This document shows positions 9,548 to 18,487 of a DNA stretch of 64,000 bases, piece after piece (position 1 is the stretch's first letter; each line of letters opens with the position of its first letter). Position numbers and translations under genes: made by a program. The notes below the pieces were generated by a model. The model made no database searches. It saw only the letters and a list, made by a program, of their open reading frames with translations, and was not told the origin of the DNA. Source of the stretch: Hyphomicrobium methylovorum (GTDB taxonomy: Bacteria > Pseudomonadota > Alphaproteobacteria > Rhizobiales > Hyphomicrobiaceae); NCBI RefSeq assembly GCF_013626205.1, contig NZ_QHJE01000001.1:558001-622000 (forward strand), read 5' to 3'.

Positions 9548-11866
9548 CTAAAACGCGAGCTTGCCGAACAGCCGGACATTCGCGCCGGGCGCCAGCACTT
9601 CATCCTTCTTGAACGAGGCGCTGTTGCGGATGTCCTCGTTCAAAAGGTTTTCGCCTTTGAGGCCGATGACGAACTTTGGCGTAACGCCACCTTCGGGATC
9701 GAGCATCATCGTGAAGCTCACCTCGGCGTTGAGCAGCGTGTAGTCCGCCGTTGGCGTTTCGTGCGGCGCGATATCGTCCTGACGGAACGCATAGAGCGAC
9801 GTCAGTTTCGCCTGCCAGACGTCGTCGCGATAGTAGATGCCGCCGCCAAGGCGATGCGGTGCGATGCGCGGCACGTACTCGCCGTTCTCAAACTGCGCGT
9901 GCACGAAGTCGTATTGCCCAGAGACGCCCCAGAGTCCTCTGAAGATACGCGCGACGTCGTACTCACTTGCCAGCTCGACACCATAGAACGTCGCGTTGCG
10001 CTGATCGAAGATGACTTCCTTGAACTCGTTGTCTGGATCGCCAGATCCGCAGGTATTGATCGTTTCGCCGCACGTTTCGCCGGTGAGATCGCGGAAGATG
10101 TATCCGTCATACTTCGTGTAGTAGGCGGACGTATCGAAGCGCCAACGGCCGGAGGCTTTGTTGAAGCCAAGTTCAATTGACTTGGCGGTCTCTATGCCGA
10201 TGTCGGGATTGCCGATCTCAAACGTTCCAGTCGCTTCGTGCGCGCCTTTCGAAAAGAGTTCCTGCGCCACCGGCGCCCGCTCTGCGTATTGTCCCGTCAA
10301 CCGGGCCACGATTCCGTGCGGCAGATCGTAGAGCAGACCGAGGCTTCCGCTTTTCGGATCGAAGGATTTCCGCTGCGCGACGAGGCTATCGGGCTCTGGA
10401 TCCAGAATATCGTCATACATCGTGCCCCGAACATCGTCGTGCTCGATGCGCAATCCCGCCTGTAACCTGAGCGGCTTCGAGATCCGCAGTTCCTCAAGAA
10501 AATATCCGCCGATGGTGTCTGTCGTGTTGGGTTCGAGCAGGCTGTCGCCTTCGAAGCTCGTGCCGGTGAGTTTGCGATTGCTGATCTGAATGCCCGCAGT
10601 GCTGGTGAGCGCGCCGAACGCCGTCATCACCGGCATACTTTCGATTTCGGCGCGTGCTTCGGTGTATTTGTTCGTGAAGCGCGAGGCCACGGCATCGGCG
10701 TTCTCGTCGGCTTCGAACGCCAGTTCGTTGTGCGCGTAATTCGTCCACCCGAACCAGCTGCGCACGGCTGCGATCCCGAGGCTCGGCGCGCGCCATTCGC
10801 CCTTAGCGCTGATCTTGTCTTGCCCCATGTCGATGCGCGATTTTTCTTCGGCAGATTCAATTCCGGGCACGGCATAGAGGCTGTCAAAGCGCGTGTAGCT
10901 CACGCCGAAGAAGCCGTCGCGCCAGATATAAGAGCCGCCGATGGACGCGCCGCGGCTATCGACGAACGAGTTCTCTTGCTTGCCTTCCGGCGTATCGTAG
11001 TCATCCGCGTGCCGTGCGAACCCATCGGCATGAACCACGAAGCCTTGCGACGCGGCGGTTGCTTTGAATGCTCCGTCACGGCCGTTATCAACCGAACTCA
11101 GGCCACCCATGATTTCGCCGCTGATGGCGTTATAGGGAATTTCAGTCGGGATGCGCTGGTTCTCCGCGCTCACGACGCCGCCAATAGCATTCGATCCGTA
11201 TCGCACCGTTGCCGGGCCACGAATGACAGTCACGCTGTCGGCACTGTAGGGATCGGTTGGGACTGCGTGATCCTCGCTGATGTCCGATACGTCGCCCGTC
11301 GCGATTCCATTTTCCTGCACACGGACGCGACTGTTATCGAGCCCGCGCAGAATTGGCCTATTCGCACCCGGCGCAAATGTCGAACCAGCAACGCCCGGCT
11401 GGTTCTGCAATGAATCCGTCAGCGTCGCGCCGTGCGTCGGCAGAATATTGCTGGAAGGCGTGATCGTCGTCGCGTTGCCACTGGTCTGCGGCGCGATCAA
11501 AGAACCAGGCGGCGGCAAGTATCGCGCCTCTGCGGAAGCCGCTGGTGCGGACTGCTCGATTGCGTCCTGAGTCGGCGGCGTGGGCTCAGGATAGCCGGTG
11601 GCGGAACCCGGTTCCGACGATGCGGGCGCCTTCTTCTTGGCGACGTGTTTGTTCTTAGCAGCCGGCTTCTTCTTTTGCCCGGTCACGACGACGGCGGGCA
11701 GTTGCGCCACGCCATCGACCGTCGGCGGAGCTGCCTCGCCCTCGTTTTGCGGAGCAGCGGCCCCACCATTGTGATCTTGCGCGAGCGCAGCGCTCAACGC
11801 GCTCGCTGCACCGACGGCGAAAACAACTGCTGAAACCGAAGCGCGCGCGCGCATCCCTGCCCCCAT
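9548..11866 (-). CDS. TonB-dependent outer-membrane receptor, ZnuD-like
   Basis: The start at 11866 gives a 772-residue product with a signal peptide ending near ALA-Q30 and a TonB-box-like segment LPAVVVTG (about 56-63). A Lys/Ala/Pro-rich linker follows, then a plug domain (LRGLDNSRVRVQENG, VTVIRGPATVRYGSNAIGG) and a 22-strand barrel ending in F. The upstream frame stays open but lacks a signal peptide. Barrel segments such as VAQELFSKGAHEAT and FEIGNPD resemble the ZnuD zinc receptor group. A possible Zur/Fur-type box lies 41 bp upstream. Iron or other metal chelates remain possible ligands. A TonB-like protein is encoded at 61302-62318. Confidence 0.85.
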   Translation of the reverse strand: MGAGMRARASVSAVVFAVGAASALSAALAQDHNGGAAAPQNEGEAAPPTVDGVAQLPAVVVTGQKKKPAAKNKHVAKKKAPASSEPGSATGYPEPTPPTQDAIEQSAPAASAEARYLPPPGSLIAPQTSGNATTITPSSNILPTHGATLTDSLQNQPGVAGSTFAPGANRPILRGLDNSRVRVQENGIATGDVSDISEDHAVPTDPYSADSVTVIRGPATVRYGSNAIGGVVSAENQRIPTEIPYNAISGEIMGGLSSVDNGRDGAFKATAASQGFVVHADGFARHADDYDTPEGKQENSFVDSRGASIGGSYIWRDGFFGVSYTRFDSLYAVPGIESAEEKSRIDMGQDKISAKGEWRAPSLGIAAVRSWFGWTNYAHNELAFEADENADAVASRFTNKYTEARAEIESMPVMTAFGALTSTAGIQISNRKLTGTSFEGDSLLEPNTTDTIGGYFLEELRISKPLRLQAGLRIEHDDVRGTMYDDILDPEPDSLVAQRKSFDPKSGSLGLLYDLPHGIVARLTGQYAERAPVAQELFSKGAHEATGTFEIGNPDIGIETAKSIELGFNKASGRWRFDTSAYYTKYDGYIFRDLTGETCGETINTCGSGDPDNEFKEVIFDQRNATFYGVELASEYDVARIFRGLWGVSGQYDFVHAQFENGEYVPRIAPHRLGGGIYYRDDVWQAKLTSLYAFRQDDIAPHETPTADYTLLNAEVSFTMMLDPEGGVTPKFVIGLKGENLLNEDIRNSASFKKDEVLAPGANVRLFGKLAF

Positions 11867-11906
11867 GAAACCGACTTCGCGGCTACCCCAAGCCGCGTTT
11901 TTGATT

Positions 11907-11921
11907 CCGTATATTATAACA
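11907..11921 (-). promoter_or_regulatory. Possible Zur/Fur-family operator of the TonB-dependent receptor
   Basis: CCGTATATTATAACA matches a TGTTATA-N-TATAACA palindrome at 11 of 14 positions (right half perfect). It lies 41 bp upstream of the receptor start in an AT-rich island. It is the only regulatory candidate I see in the 306-base divergent gap before 12173. Confidence 0.35.
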
Positions 11922-12172
11922 AACAATTCGTGTCCAGTGCGTTCAATCAGATTTCGATTGGTTCGGCTCCTCACAGCCCTGCGCCAAGCGAATAGCTGAA
12001 CCTCAAATCCCCCCAGAAATTGCCAAACTTTCGCGACGCGACTCCGGCTACGCCTAGTTATCAGGATGAGATTCGTTCCGCTCCGTGAAGCCTGTTCGCA
12101 GTTATTCGCAGCGTACGCGCAGCTTCGAACAGAGGTTTGAGTCAAACCCGTTGCAAATCATGGAGGGTCGCC

Positions 12173-12568
12173 TTGCGCGAACAATCCGTCATCCGGCCGC
12201 TGGCTTACGCGATCGTGTTTGTTTTTGCGATGTCCCTCGGCCTTGGCAGCGCCTCGGCAAAGCATCATCAAAAGTCGTCGACACCCGCCGATCCCTGCGC
12301 GTCCATGACGGTGACGATGAACGGCATCCTTCGCCAGTTGAAGACGGTCAACAAAGCGATATCTAACGAGCAATCCGCCCCCAAGACGCTCGCGGGTGTG
12401 TTCCAACTCATGCAGGGGCAGGCCTACGTCGACCAGGACAATCTCGAGCGAAAGACGCGCCTGCGACAGGAAGCGGACGATCTCGACAAGGCGATGCGCG
12501 TTGGAGGATGCACGCCGGTCGACATCAATGCCGAGCTCGCGAAGCCGTTCGTTCCCACCATTCACTGA
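12173..12568 (+). CDS. Exported small protein of unknown function
   Basis: A TTG start at 12173 is chosen because GGAGG (12162-12166) sits 6 bases before it and the product then begins with a normal signal peptide (MREQSVIRPLAYAIVFVFAMSL, cleavage near ASA-KHH). The TTG at 12137 would add 12 polar residues ahead of it and has no ribosome site. The mature part (about 103 residues) is helical and charged, with two Cys (in DPCAS and GGCTP) that could form a disulfide. No family is recognised. It is divergent from the TonB receptor. Confidence 0.6.
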   Translation: MREQSVIRPLAYAIVFVFAMSLGLGSASAKHHQKSSTPADPCASMTVTMNGILRQLKTVNKAISNEQSAPKTLAGVFQLMQGQAYVDQDNLERKTRLRQEADDLDKAMRVGGCTPVDINAELAKPFVPTIH

Positions 12569-12709
12569 TCGCAACGCCTTCGAGTTGCTGATCGGACCCG
12601 TTTGCAAGTGGCTGCCTTATCTCGTCTCGCGACTATACGGTTGTTAACGATTTGTTTACCCGAAGCGCCTCGACTGGAGCCCAACTTCTTCTGAAGCGGG
12701 TTTTGCGCC

Positions 12710-13144
12710 GTGACGACCTCCCAGCTCCACATCACGATTGCCGCCGCCGTCTCAATTGCGAGCTTTGGCTTCGTTGGGACCAGCGCGGCGCAGGGTATGC
12801 TGACAACCGGATCCATTTCTATCGAAGTCGCCTGGAGCGGCGGCTACATGGGTCTCGGCGGCGGGCTCGTCAAAGCAATTGATGATGCTGCAGAGGCCTC
12901 AGCGCAGAAAGCTTCACGCGAGGCCCCTGCTCAAGCGGCAACTGAGAAAGTGGCCGAGAAGGAACCTGTTCGCGCCGCGTCCGAGCCGCCACGCAAGCGC
13001 ATTCGGCACAAGCGTGCCGCAGCAGCAGTTGCTGTCCGTCCTCATCAAGTTGAAAATCGCGCGCCGGTGACTCTCATTTCCGAAACGCTTGATCACACCG
13101 GACTGAACATCAGCACGCTTACCGCGCGTCAGTCAGCTCGCTGA
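12710..13144 (+). CDS. Exported Ala/Lys-rich hypothetical protein
   Basis: The 144-residue product uses a GTG start. An N-terminal signal peptide (about 1-27, TSAAQ) precedes a Gly-rich segment (WSGGYMGLGGG), a low-complexity Ala/Glu/Lys helix (50-90) and a basic region (RKRIRHKRAA). I recognise no domain. The ribosome site is weak, so the exact start is uncertain, but the signal peptide supports translation. Confidence 0.45.
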   Translation: MTTSQLHITIAAAVSIASFGFVGTSAAQGMLTTGSISIEVAWSGGYMGLGGGLVKAIDDAAEASAQKASREAPAQAATEKVAEKEPVRAASEPPRKRIRHKRAAAAVAVRPHQVENRAPVTLISETLDHTGLNISTLTARQSAR

Positions 13145-13161
13145 ACCGGAGCTTTTCCGCG

Positions 13162-13326
13162 CTACCGTTGTGATTGGCGCTTCCGGTCGGCATCACCTTT
13201 TTCAGTGCGATCATCGGGGTCATCGGTCGGCTGGAATTTCGGCGGCTTTTCATCAGCCGGTTTATTCTCGCGGCGCTCTACGTCCGGCAACTCATGTTCC
13301 AGCGGCTTCGGTTTATCGGCGGACAT
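13162..13326 (-). CDS. Small, highly charged hypothetical protein
   Basis: The start at 13326 has AGGAG correctly spaced and yields 54 residues (MSADKPKPLEHELPD...). The product is rich in Asp, Glu, Lys, Arg and Pro with no hydrophobic core, so it is probably disordered. A longer in-frame start at 13380 lacks a comparable ribosome site. No known family was recognised. Confidence 0.5.
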   Translation of the reverse strand: MSADKPKPLEHELPDVERRENKPADEKPPKFQPTDDPDDRTEKGDADRKRQSQR

Positions 13327-13430
13327 TGTGCATCTCCTTTCCATTTGAAAAGGCGGCACAGCTCTTTTGGTTCCGAACAACGCTACGCGTTCAGCTCAAG
13401 CGGCGATAAACACTGGAATTCGCGGAGCGC

Positions 13431-14072
13431 TCAGCTCGGAACGGAAACCTTCATACCGAAGGCGTTGGACGCGGCGTCCTTTGAGACGACGTCTCCGTAG
13501 TGAGTGTCGATATCGCAAAGATTGACGCGGTGAGAGTCGGAACAGCTATCTCCGACGCATTCCTTTACGACAATCACGCGGAAGCCATGCTGAATGCCAT
13601 CGACGGCGGTTGCGCGAATGCCGCTACTGGTCTTGCCACCGGCCAGCACGATCGTATCGATCCCCTGCTCGCGCAAAATCTGCTCAAGGTCGGTTCCAAA
13701 AAATGCGCTCGGATACTGCTTGGTGACGACCACTTCACCAGGAGCGGGCGCAACGGACTCGCAAAACTCCGATAACGGATTGCCGACCTTCATCACGTCC
13801 AGCGACGGAATCTTTCGGAACCAGACGCTGTCGTTCAGAGCGCCCGTTTCGGCATACTTCATGTTGGTGTGAATGACAGGGATATTGCTCTCCCTGGCAA
13901 ACGATAAGAGCTCCGACGCCGCGTCAACTGCACGCGACATTCCACTCGCATAAAGGCAGGACGACGGACTGGTGTACGCTTGAACGAAATCTATCAGAAG
14001 CAAGGCTGGCCGCTGCCCGAAGCCGAGCCGATTTTCTCTCAATACCGAGTTGTCGATTTCAATCCAGAGCAT
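13431..14072 (-). CDS. Isochorismatase-fold hydrolase homologue lacking the catalytic cysteine
   Basis: The 213-residue protein aligns by eye with N-carbamoylsarcosine amidase and maleamate amidohydrolase. The catalytic Asp is in LLLIDFVQAY (about 25-34) and the Lys in VVTKQYPSAFFGT. The nucleophile loop, normally GCTTSGC(I/V)RA, reads GGKTSSGIRA, so both Cys positions are changed and the nucleophile position is Gly. The normal hydrolase mechanism therefore looks impossible unless the adjacent Ser substitutes. The fold, length and other residues are intact, so it is not an obvious pseudogene. It lies downstream of dmoA on the same strand, 193 bases away beyond a terminator-like structure. Confidence 0.8.
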   Translation of the reverse strand: MLWIEIDNSVLRENRLGFGQRPALLLIDFVQAYTSPSSCLYASGMSRAVDAASELLSFARESNIPVIHTNMKYAETGALNDSVWFRKIPSLDVMKVGNPLSEFCESVAPAPGEVVVTKQYPSAFFGTDLEQILREQGIDTIVLAGGKTSSGIRATAVDGIQHGFRVIVVKECVGDSCSDSHRVNLCDIDTHYGDVVSKDAASNAFGMKVSVPS

Positions 14073-14158
14073 TTGTCCGTCTCGCTTGCCGAGGAAGTGG
14101 CGAGAAAAGCGTTGCCTGTAACGCTATTTTTTCGCGCGCCTTGCCGAAAGACTCGCAC

Positions 14159-14225
14159 ACTTAAAACAAGAAAGCCGGCGCAGAAGAATTTGATCTTTGA
14201 AGGATCAAGGCTCCTGGCGCCGGCT
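14159..14225 (-). terminator. Terminator of dmoA
   Basis: On the minus strand a 9-bp outer stem (AGCCGGCGC / GCGCCGGCT) encloses an inner TTGATC/GATCAA hairpin and is followed by TTCTTGTTTT. It separates dmoA from the isochorismatase-like gene. Confidence 0.6.
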
Positions 14226-14265
14226 CCTCTAACGTTTGGCGTAGAGTTCACCAAACAGGCTTACA

Positions 14266-15705
14266 TCAGGTCGTCTCAAGAGCTTTCGCGTTTGAGAACT
14301 TCGACGGAATCGTGTGGGTCGCGACGCTTTCCTTACCGGCGTACGCACCACGGTACTGCGCGGCCGGATGGGTGGCTTCAACCTTGCCGTCCTTCGTTCC
14401 GAGGAACTTGTCGCGAAGCGTACCCTCTTTATACGACGTCTGAACGCGACCGCGCTTGCGCAGCTCCGGCACGACGTAGTCGATGAAGTCCGTCGTAGAA
14501 CCCGGCGTGACAGCGTATGCGAGGTTGAAACCGTCGATGCCGCCTTCGTCGACCCAACGCTCCAGTTCGTCGGCAACCTTTTTCGTGCCACCAACAAGAA
14601 CCGGGCCCAAGCCGCCGATGCAGCGGTTGCGGATCACTTCCTGAACCGTCCACTGCCGGTCGCTGCCGGACGTGAGAGATTCAAGTGTGGTGCGCAGGCT
14701 GTCGTTGTCCATCGCCTTCAGCGGCTCGTTGGGATCGAACTTCGAGAAGTCCTGGCCCGTCCATCCGCCGAAGAGTGCCAACATGCCTTCCGGAGCAGCG
14801 TAAGACAGATATTCTTGATACTTGCGCTCGGCAGCTTCGTCTGTCGGGCCGGTGACGACCGTGAGCAGCATGAAGATCTTTACGGAATCGCGCGAGCGGC
14901 CCTGTGCTTCAGCCTGGCTGCGGATGTCGTCCGTCATCTTCCGCGCTTGTTCGACATTGGTCGTCAGAATGAACATGCCTTCGGCATGCTTCGATGCGAA
15001 CTGACGTCCACGGCCGGATGCGCCTGCCTGGAAGATCAGCGGCGTACGCTGCGGCGAGGGTTCGCACAGATGGAAGCCCGGCACCTTGAAGTATTTGCCC
15101 TCGTGCTTGATCGGATGGACCTTTGCGCCATCCGTGAATACGCCCGTTTCCTTATTGCGGTGAACGGCGCCATCTTCCCACGAACCTTCCCAAAGCTTGT
15201 ACATGACTTCCATGTACTCTTCGGCGATGTCGTAACGTTCGTCGTGGCCGATCTGCTTGTCCATGCCGATATTGAGAGCGGCGCTGTTCAGATAAGACGA
15301 GACGACGTTCCAGGCGACACGGCCCTTCGTCAGATGGTCCAGGGTCGAAAGGCGGCGTGCGAGAAGATACGGCGGTTCGTATGTCACCGCGGCGGTAACA
15401 CCGAAACCGACGTGATTGGTTACGGCAGCCATTGCGGAGATCGCGGCGAACGGATCGTTGACCGGAACCTGAGCCGCGTCGCGAAGCGCTGCTTCGGCAG
15501 AATTGCGATAAACGTCATAGACGCCGACGACGTCAGCGATAAACAGCGTGTCGAAGCAGCCGCGCTCCAATTCGCGCGCCATATTCGTCCAGTAGTCGAT
15601 GTCGTTGTACTTCGATGCCTGGCTGGACGGATGCCGCCAAGTGCCCGCCGCCTGATGGGTGACGCAGGTCATATCGAAGGCATTGAGGATTATCCTCGGT
15701 TTCAT
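14266..15705 (-). CDS. dmoA: FMNH2-dependent dimethylsulfide monooxygenase, large subunit (DmoA-like)
   Basis: This 479-residue luciferase-like monooxygenase belongs to the NtaA/SnaA/DszA branch. It should oxidise dimethylsulfide to methanethiol and formaldehyde with O2 and FMNH2 in the cytosol. The N-terminus (ILNAFDMTCVTHQAAGTW), the ELERGCFDTLFIADVVGVYD block, KGRVAWNVVSSYLNSAA and the C-terminal GPVLVGGTKKVADELERW closely follow the H. sulfonivorans DmoA sequence as I recall it. DszA and nitrilotriacetate monooxygenase are more distant alternatives. GAGGAAA lies 7 bases before the start. The gene is divergent from a porin, with a TetR-type operator 249 bp upstream. Flavin reductases and sfnG are encoded nearby. 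Confidence 0.85.
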   Translation of the reverse strand: MKPRIILNAFDMTCVTHQAAGTWRHPSSQASKYNDIDYWTNMARELERGCFDTLFIADVVGVYDVYRNSAEAALRDAAQVPVNDPFAAISAMAAVTNHVGFGVTAAVTYEPPYLLARRLSTLDHLTKGRVAWNVVSSYLNSAALNIGMDKQIGHDERYDIAEEYMEVMYKLWEGSWEDGAVHRNKETGVFTDGAKVHPIKHEGKYFKVPGFHLCEPSPQRTPLIFQAGASGRGRQFASKHAEGMFILTTNVEQARKMTDDIRSQAEAQGRSRDSVKIFMLLTVVTGPTDEAAERKYQEYLSYAAPEGMLALFGGWTGQDFSKFDPNEPLKAMDNDSLRTTLESLTSGSDRQWTVQEVIRNRCIGGLGPVLVGGTKKVADELERWVDEGGIDGFNLAYAVTPGSTTDFIDYVVPELRKRGRVQTSYKEGTLRDKFLGTKDGKVEATHPAAQYRGAYAGKESVATHTIPSKFSNAKALETT

Positions 15706-15953
15706 CGCGTTTCCTCGTTCTTTGCGCTGTCAAGGTTGTTGTCTTGCACCGTCAGTCTTCCGGTCAGGCTCGGATCCGTGGCTTTTTGAATGCCCGGTAC
15801 CCTTTGCCTGGATGCGTTCGCTCCTCATTCAATTGCCTTCGAAGCAGCCGCGGCCACCGGTTGGCCCACAGCCCGATCATCCGTGAAGTTCGTTGGGTGG
15901 GGATCGGCCGGCCCTCGCAACTTCCCGAACAATTGCATCTCAAATCCTGAACT

Positions 15954-15969
15954 TGTACCGACCGGTCCA
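15954..15969 (-). promoter_or_regulatory. Island TetR operator, dmoA side
   Basis: TGTACCGACCGGTCCA matches the near-palindrome TGKAYCG-NN-CGRTMCA at every position. Confidence 0.75.
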
Positions 15970-16254
15970 CATAATCAGGATTTTAGTGGGAAGCAAGCAA
16001 CAAACGTATCAATTGCAATCGAGTGAGCCTCCTCAGCTAACGACGCGCGTAAGAAACGAGACCGATTCGTTGATGCGTGAGCGCTCTAAATGCGTGCTGA
16101 GTTCAAATTTCTGCGCTCTCACTGCGAAATAATGGCTGCCGTGATGAAGAATTCGATTTGACTGTTGCCGATCCAGTTAGCCCGCTGACGAACAATTACT
16201 TTTCGGTTGTACGCCTCCTTGCGAATAGCATCCAACCTTAAGCCCCTACAGTTA

Positions 16255-16270
16255 TGTACCGTCCGGTCGC
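16255..16270 (+). promoter_or_regulatory. Island TetR operator, porin distal
   Basis: TGTACCGTCCGGTCGC has a perfect left half and 5 of 7 matches in the right half. It lies exactly 30 bp from the next copy, about three helical turns, so dimers would bind the same DNA face. Confidence 0.65.
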
Positions 16271-16284
16271 TATTTTAATATGTT

Positions 16285-16300
16285 TGTACCGTTCGGTCGG
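16285..16300 (+). promoter_or_regulatory. Island TetR operator, porin proximal
   Basis: TGTACCGTTCGGTCGG lies 34 bp before the porin start, where it would overlap the promoter or the transcription start. The left half is perfect and the right half matches 5 of 7. Confidence 0.65.
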
Positions 16301-16334
16301 TTTGGTAGCTTGCATTATCGATTCGTGATGGGGA

Positions 16335-17615
16335 ATGATGGCACTACGAAAAAAGACAACAGCCGCCACGGCTGGAATTGTGTTGGCGGTTGGCGCACTG
16401 AGCGCTCTGCCGGCACAGGCGGCCGATTTGGGCGGCAACTGCTGCGCGGATCTCGAAGAGAGAATTGCGGAGCTCGAGGCAACGACGGCCCGGAAAGGAA
16501 ACCGCAAGGTTTCGCTTACGGTTTCGGGATGGGTTGCGCAGCAAATCGTGAATTGGGACGACGGTGTTGAATCCAACACGTATCTCACCGGCCTCGGCAC
16601 GGCATTCGCGAGCAACGTCAACTTTACCGGACGCGCACAGATCACCAACGATGTGAGCGCTGGTTACGTCTTGCACATCGAATTGATCGACAGCGACGTC
16701 TATTCGACGAATGCGAATAGAGCGAACGGACCCGGCGTTACCGGAAGCCCGAACTCCGCTCAGGTCCACTACTCGTACTGGTTCCTGAAGAGCAACACGT
16801 ACGGCCAAGTCAGCGTCGGCAAGCAATCGCAGGCGGACGATAACGTTGTCGTCTCGCTCGATAGTTCTGGAACGCTGGCTGCTGCGTACTGGGTTGGCTA
16901 CGACGTCTTCGGCTTTAACGTTCGCGGCAACTTCGCACCCGGCCAGTCGATGATCTGGGGCAACGCATCTTCGTGCCGTGGCTGGGGCGGTGGTCCGGGC
17001 GACTGCGACGGTCTTCCCCGAAACGTCGTCCGTTACGATACGCCCGCAATTGCTGGATTTTCTGGCGCGGTATCTTGGGGCGAAGACGACGAGTGGTCTG
17101 TCCTCGGCCGTTACTCCGGCAACATCGGCGATGTGAAAGTTGCCTTGGCGGCCTCGTATGGCGAAACGAACGATCCGAACCTGGGCGCTACCTTCGGCGG
17201 CAAGCTGAAGTACACCCAGGCTGGCATCTACCTGCAGCATATGCCGACCGGAATATTCGGCACTGCCGGATATGGTCACCTGACCGAGACGGCCAATCTG
17301 ATGAATAACCCGGATACCGATACCTGGTATTTCAAGGGCGGTGTCCGGCTTAAGATGACGCCTATCGGCGCTACAATTCCTTACGGCGAATATCTTGGTG
17401 CCAATAACAGCGCCATGATCAACGATAGCATCACCGATACATCGCAGGTGGTGGAAGGCTCTAGCACGACCTGGTGGGGTGTTGGCGTCGTCCAGGAAAT
17501 CGATGCTGCGGCGATGTCCGTATGGCTCCGTTACCGCGATCACTCGGTCGATGTTCCCGGTGTCGATACCAAGGACATGTCTACGATCGTAGCCGGCGCA
17601 ATGATCAGTTTCTGA
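16335..17615 (+). CDS. Alphaproteobacterial outer-membrane porin (Porin_2 family)
   Basis: The 426-residue porin has a signal peptide (about 1-30, ending PAQAADLGG). A short coiled-coil (DLEERIAELEATTARKGNRK) is followed by SLTVSGWVAQQIVNW, the hallmark start of rhizobial-type porins, then a 16-strand barrel ending in Phe. Two adjacent ATG codons (16335 and 16338) are possible starts after GGGGA. It is divergent from dmoA and carries two copies of the island operator in its promoter. It probably provides outer-membrane entry for small sulfur compounds or generally during growth on them (inference). Confidence 0.88.
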   Translation: MMALRKKTTAATAGIVLAVGALSALPAQAADLGGNCCADLEERIAELEATTARKGNRKVSLTVSGWVAQQIVNWDDGVESNTYLTGLGTAFASNVNFTGRAQITNDVSAGYVLHIELIDSDVYSTNANRANGPGVTGSPNSAQVHYSYWFLKSNTYGQVSVGKQSQADDNVVVSLDSSGTLAAAYWVGYDVFGFNVRGNFAPGQSMIWGNASSCRGWGGGPGDCDGLPRNVVRYDTPAIAGFSGAVSWGEDDEWSVLGRYSGNIGDVKVALAASYGETNDPNLGATFGGKLKYTQAGIYLQHMPTGIFGTAGYGHLTETANLMNNPDTDTWYFKGGVRLKMTPIGATIPYGEYLGANNSAMINDSITDTSQVVEGSSTTWWGVGVVQEIDAAAMSVWLRYRDHSVDVPGVDTKDMSTIVAGAMISF

Positions 17616-17653
17616 CCTGCCCAGAAACTTCGAAAAACCTCTCCCTAGACTAC

Positions 17654-17685
17654 GTCCGGAGCCTCACGGCTTCGGACTTTTTTTT
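17654..17685 (+). terminator. Rho-independent terminator of the porin gene
   Basis: GTCCGGAGCC, loop TCAC, GGCTTCGGAC, then eight T. One mismatch lies in the stem. Confidence 0.9.
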
Positions 17686-17814
17686 AGGAATTGTGCGTAC
17701 GAAACCGCCAGGAACGACAGCGCTTAGAATTCTGCAAAGAAGGCGAAATTCAACACTGAAGACATTCACCAGATGGCAGATTGCGCTTGCGTCTGGAGGA
17801 TTTTCAAATAATGA

Positions 17815-17830
17815 TGGACCGATCGATACA
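17815..17830 (+). promoter_or_regulatory. Island TetR operator before the FMN reductase-sfnG operon
   Basis: TGGACCGATCGATACA fits TGKAYCG-NN-CGRTMCA at every position and lies 48 bp before the reductase start codon. Confidence 0.78.
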
Positions 17831-17878
17831 AACAATGAGCCAGTCATTTGGTTCGATAGAAACTGCAGGAAACGTTCG

Positions 17879-18433
17879 ATGCTAACGGTGGTGAAAATCA
17901 ACGGTAGTCCCACGCAGCCCTCGAAGACGGGGATCCTGGTTGACGCTGTTGCTGACGCGATCGCGAAGGTGACTCCCGTCGAGAATTTCTCGATCGCGTT
18001 GTCGAACGTTGGGCCGGAATTCATGTGCGGCCTCACCCGCCCGGACATCAGCGCAAAGGGCGAAGAGCTTCTACGCCTCGCTGAAAGTGCGGATATCTTG
18101 ATTATCGGAACGCCCGTCTATCGGGCAGCGTACACCGGTATTCTCAAACACTTCTTCGATCTGGTTGATCGTGACGCCATGCGCGATCGCAAAGCGGTGC
18201 TGTGCGCGACCGGCGGCACCCCGCTGCATGGTTTGGTTATCGAGCATCAGCTTCGTCCGCTTATGGGATTCTTTGCGATCCAAACGGCGACGACCGGCCT
18301 CTACGGTCTCAGCGAAGATTTCGCTAACGGCGCAATCTCCAGCTCAGCGCTGCAAAGCCGCGTCGATCGTGCTGCGCGCGAAGCTGTCACTCTTGTCGAT
18401 CATTCTAAAGCAATTCCGGAACTGGTACAGTAA
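17879..18433 (+). CDS. NAD(P)H-dependent FMN reductase, MsuE/SsuE family
   Basis: The 184-residue flavodoxin-fold reductase has KINGSPTQPSKT near the N-terminus (phosphate loop), IIGTPVYRAAYTGILKHFFD (about 80-100) and CATGGTPLHG. Length equals that of MsuE/SsuE. It should supply FMNH2 to SfnG, encoded 54 bases downstream, and possibly to DmoA. The start at 17879 has AGGA upstream. A longer open frame begins inside the porin terminator region and is not credible. A TetR-type operator precedes it. Confidence 0.83.
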   Translation: MLTVVKINGSPTQPSKTGILVDAVADAIAKVTPVENFSIALSNVGPEFMCGLTRPDISAKGEELLRLAESADILIIGTPVYRAAYTGILKHFFDLVDRDAMRDRKAVLCATGGTPLHGLVIEHQLRPLMGFFAIQTATTGLYGLSEDFANGAISSSALQSRVDRAAREAVTLVDHSKAIPELVQ

Positions 18434-18487
18434 GCCGGCTTTCGCTGGTTTGGTGTCATTCGTCCACACCGAAAGGTATTTTTTGGG

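Larger units (their letters stand above)
15706..16334. other. Divergent dmoA-porin regulatory region
   Basis: This 629-base gap contains no credible gene. It holds three copies of the 16-bp operator (15954, 16255, 16285), one nearer the dmoA side and two before the porin. The long leader on the dmoA side (about 250 bases) shows no recognisable riboswitch. Confidence 0.6.

Noticed and set aside
14314-15789. 491-codon plus-strand ORF
   Set aside because: Antisense to dmoA; no motifs.
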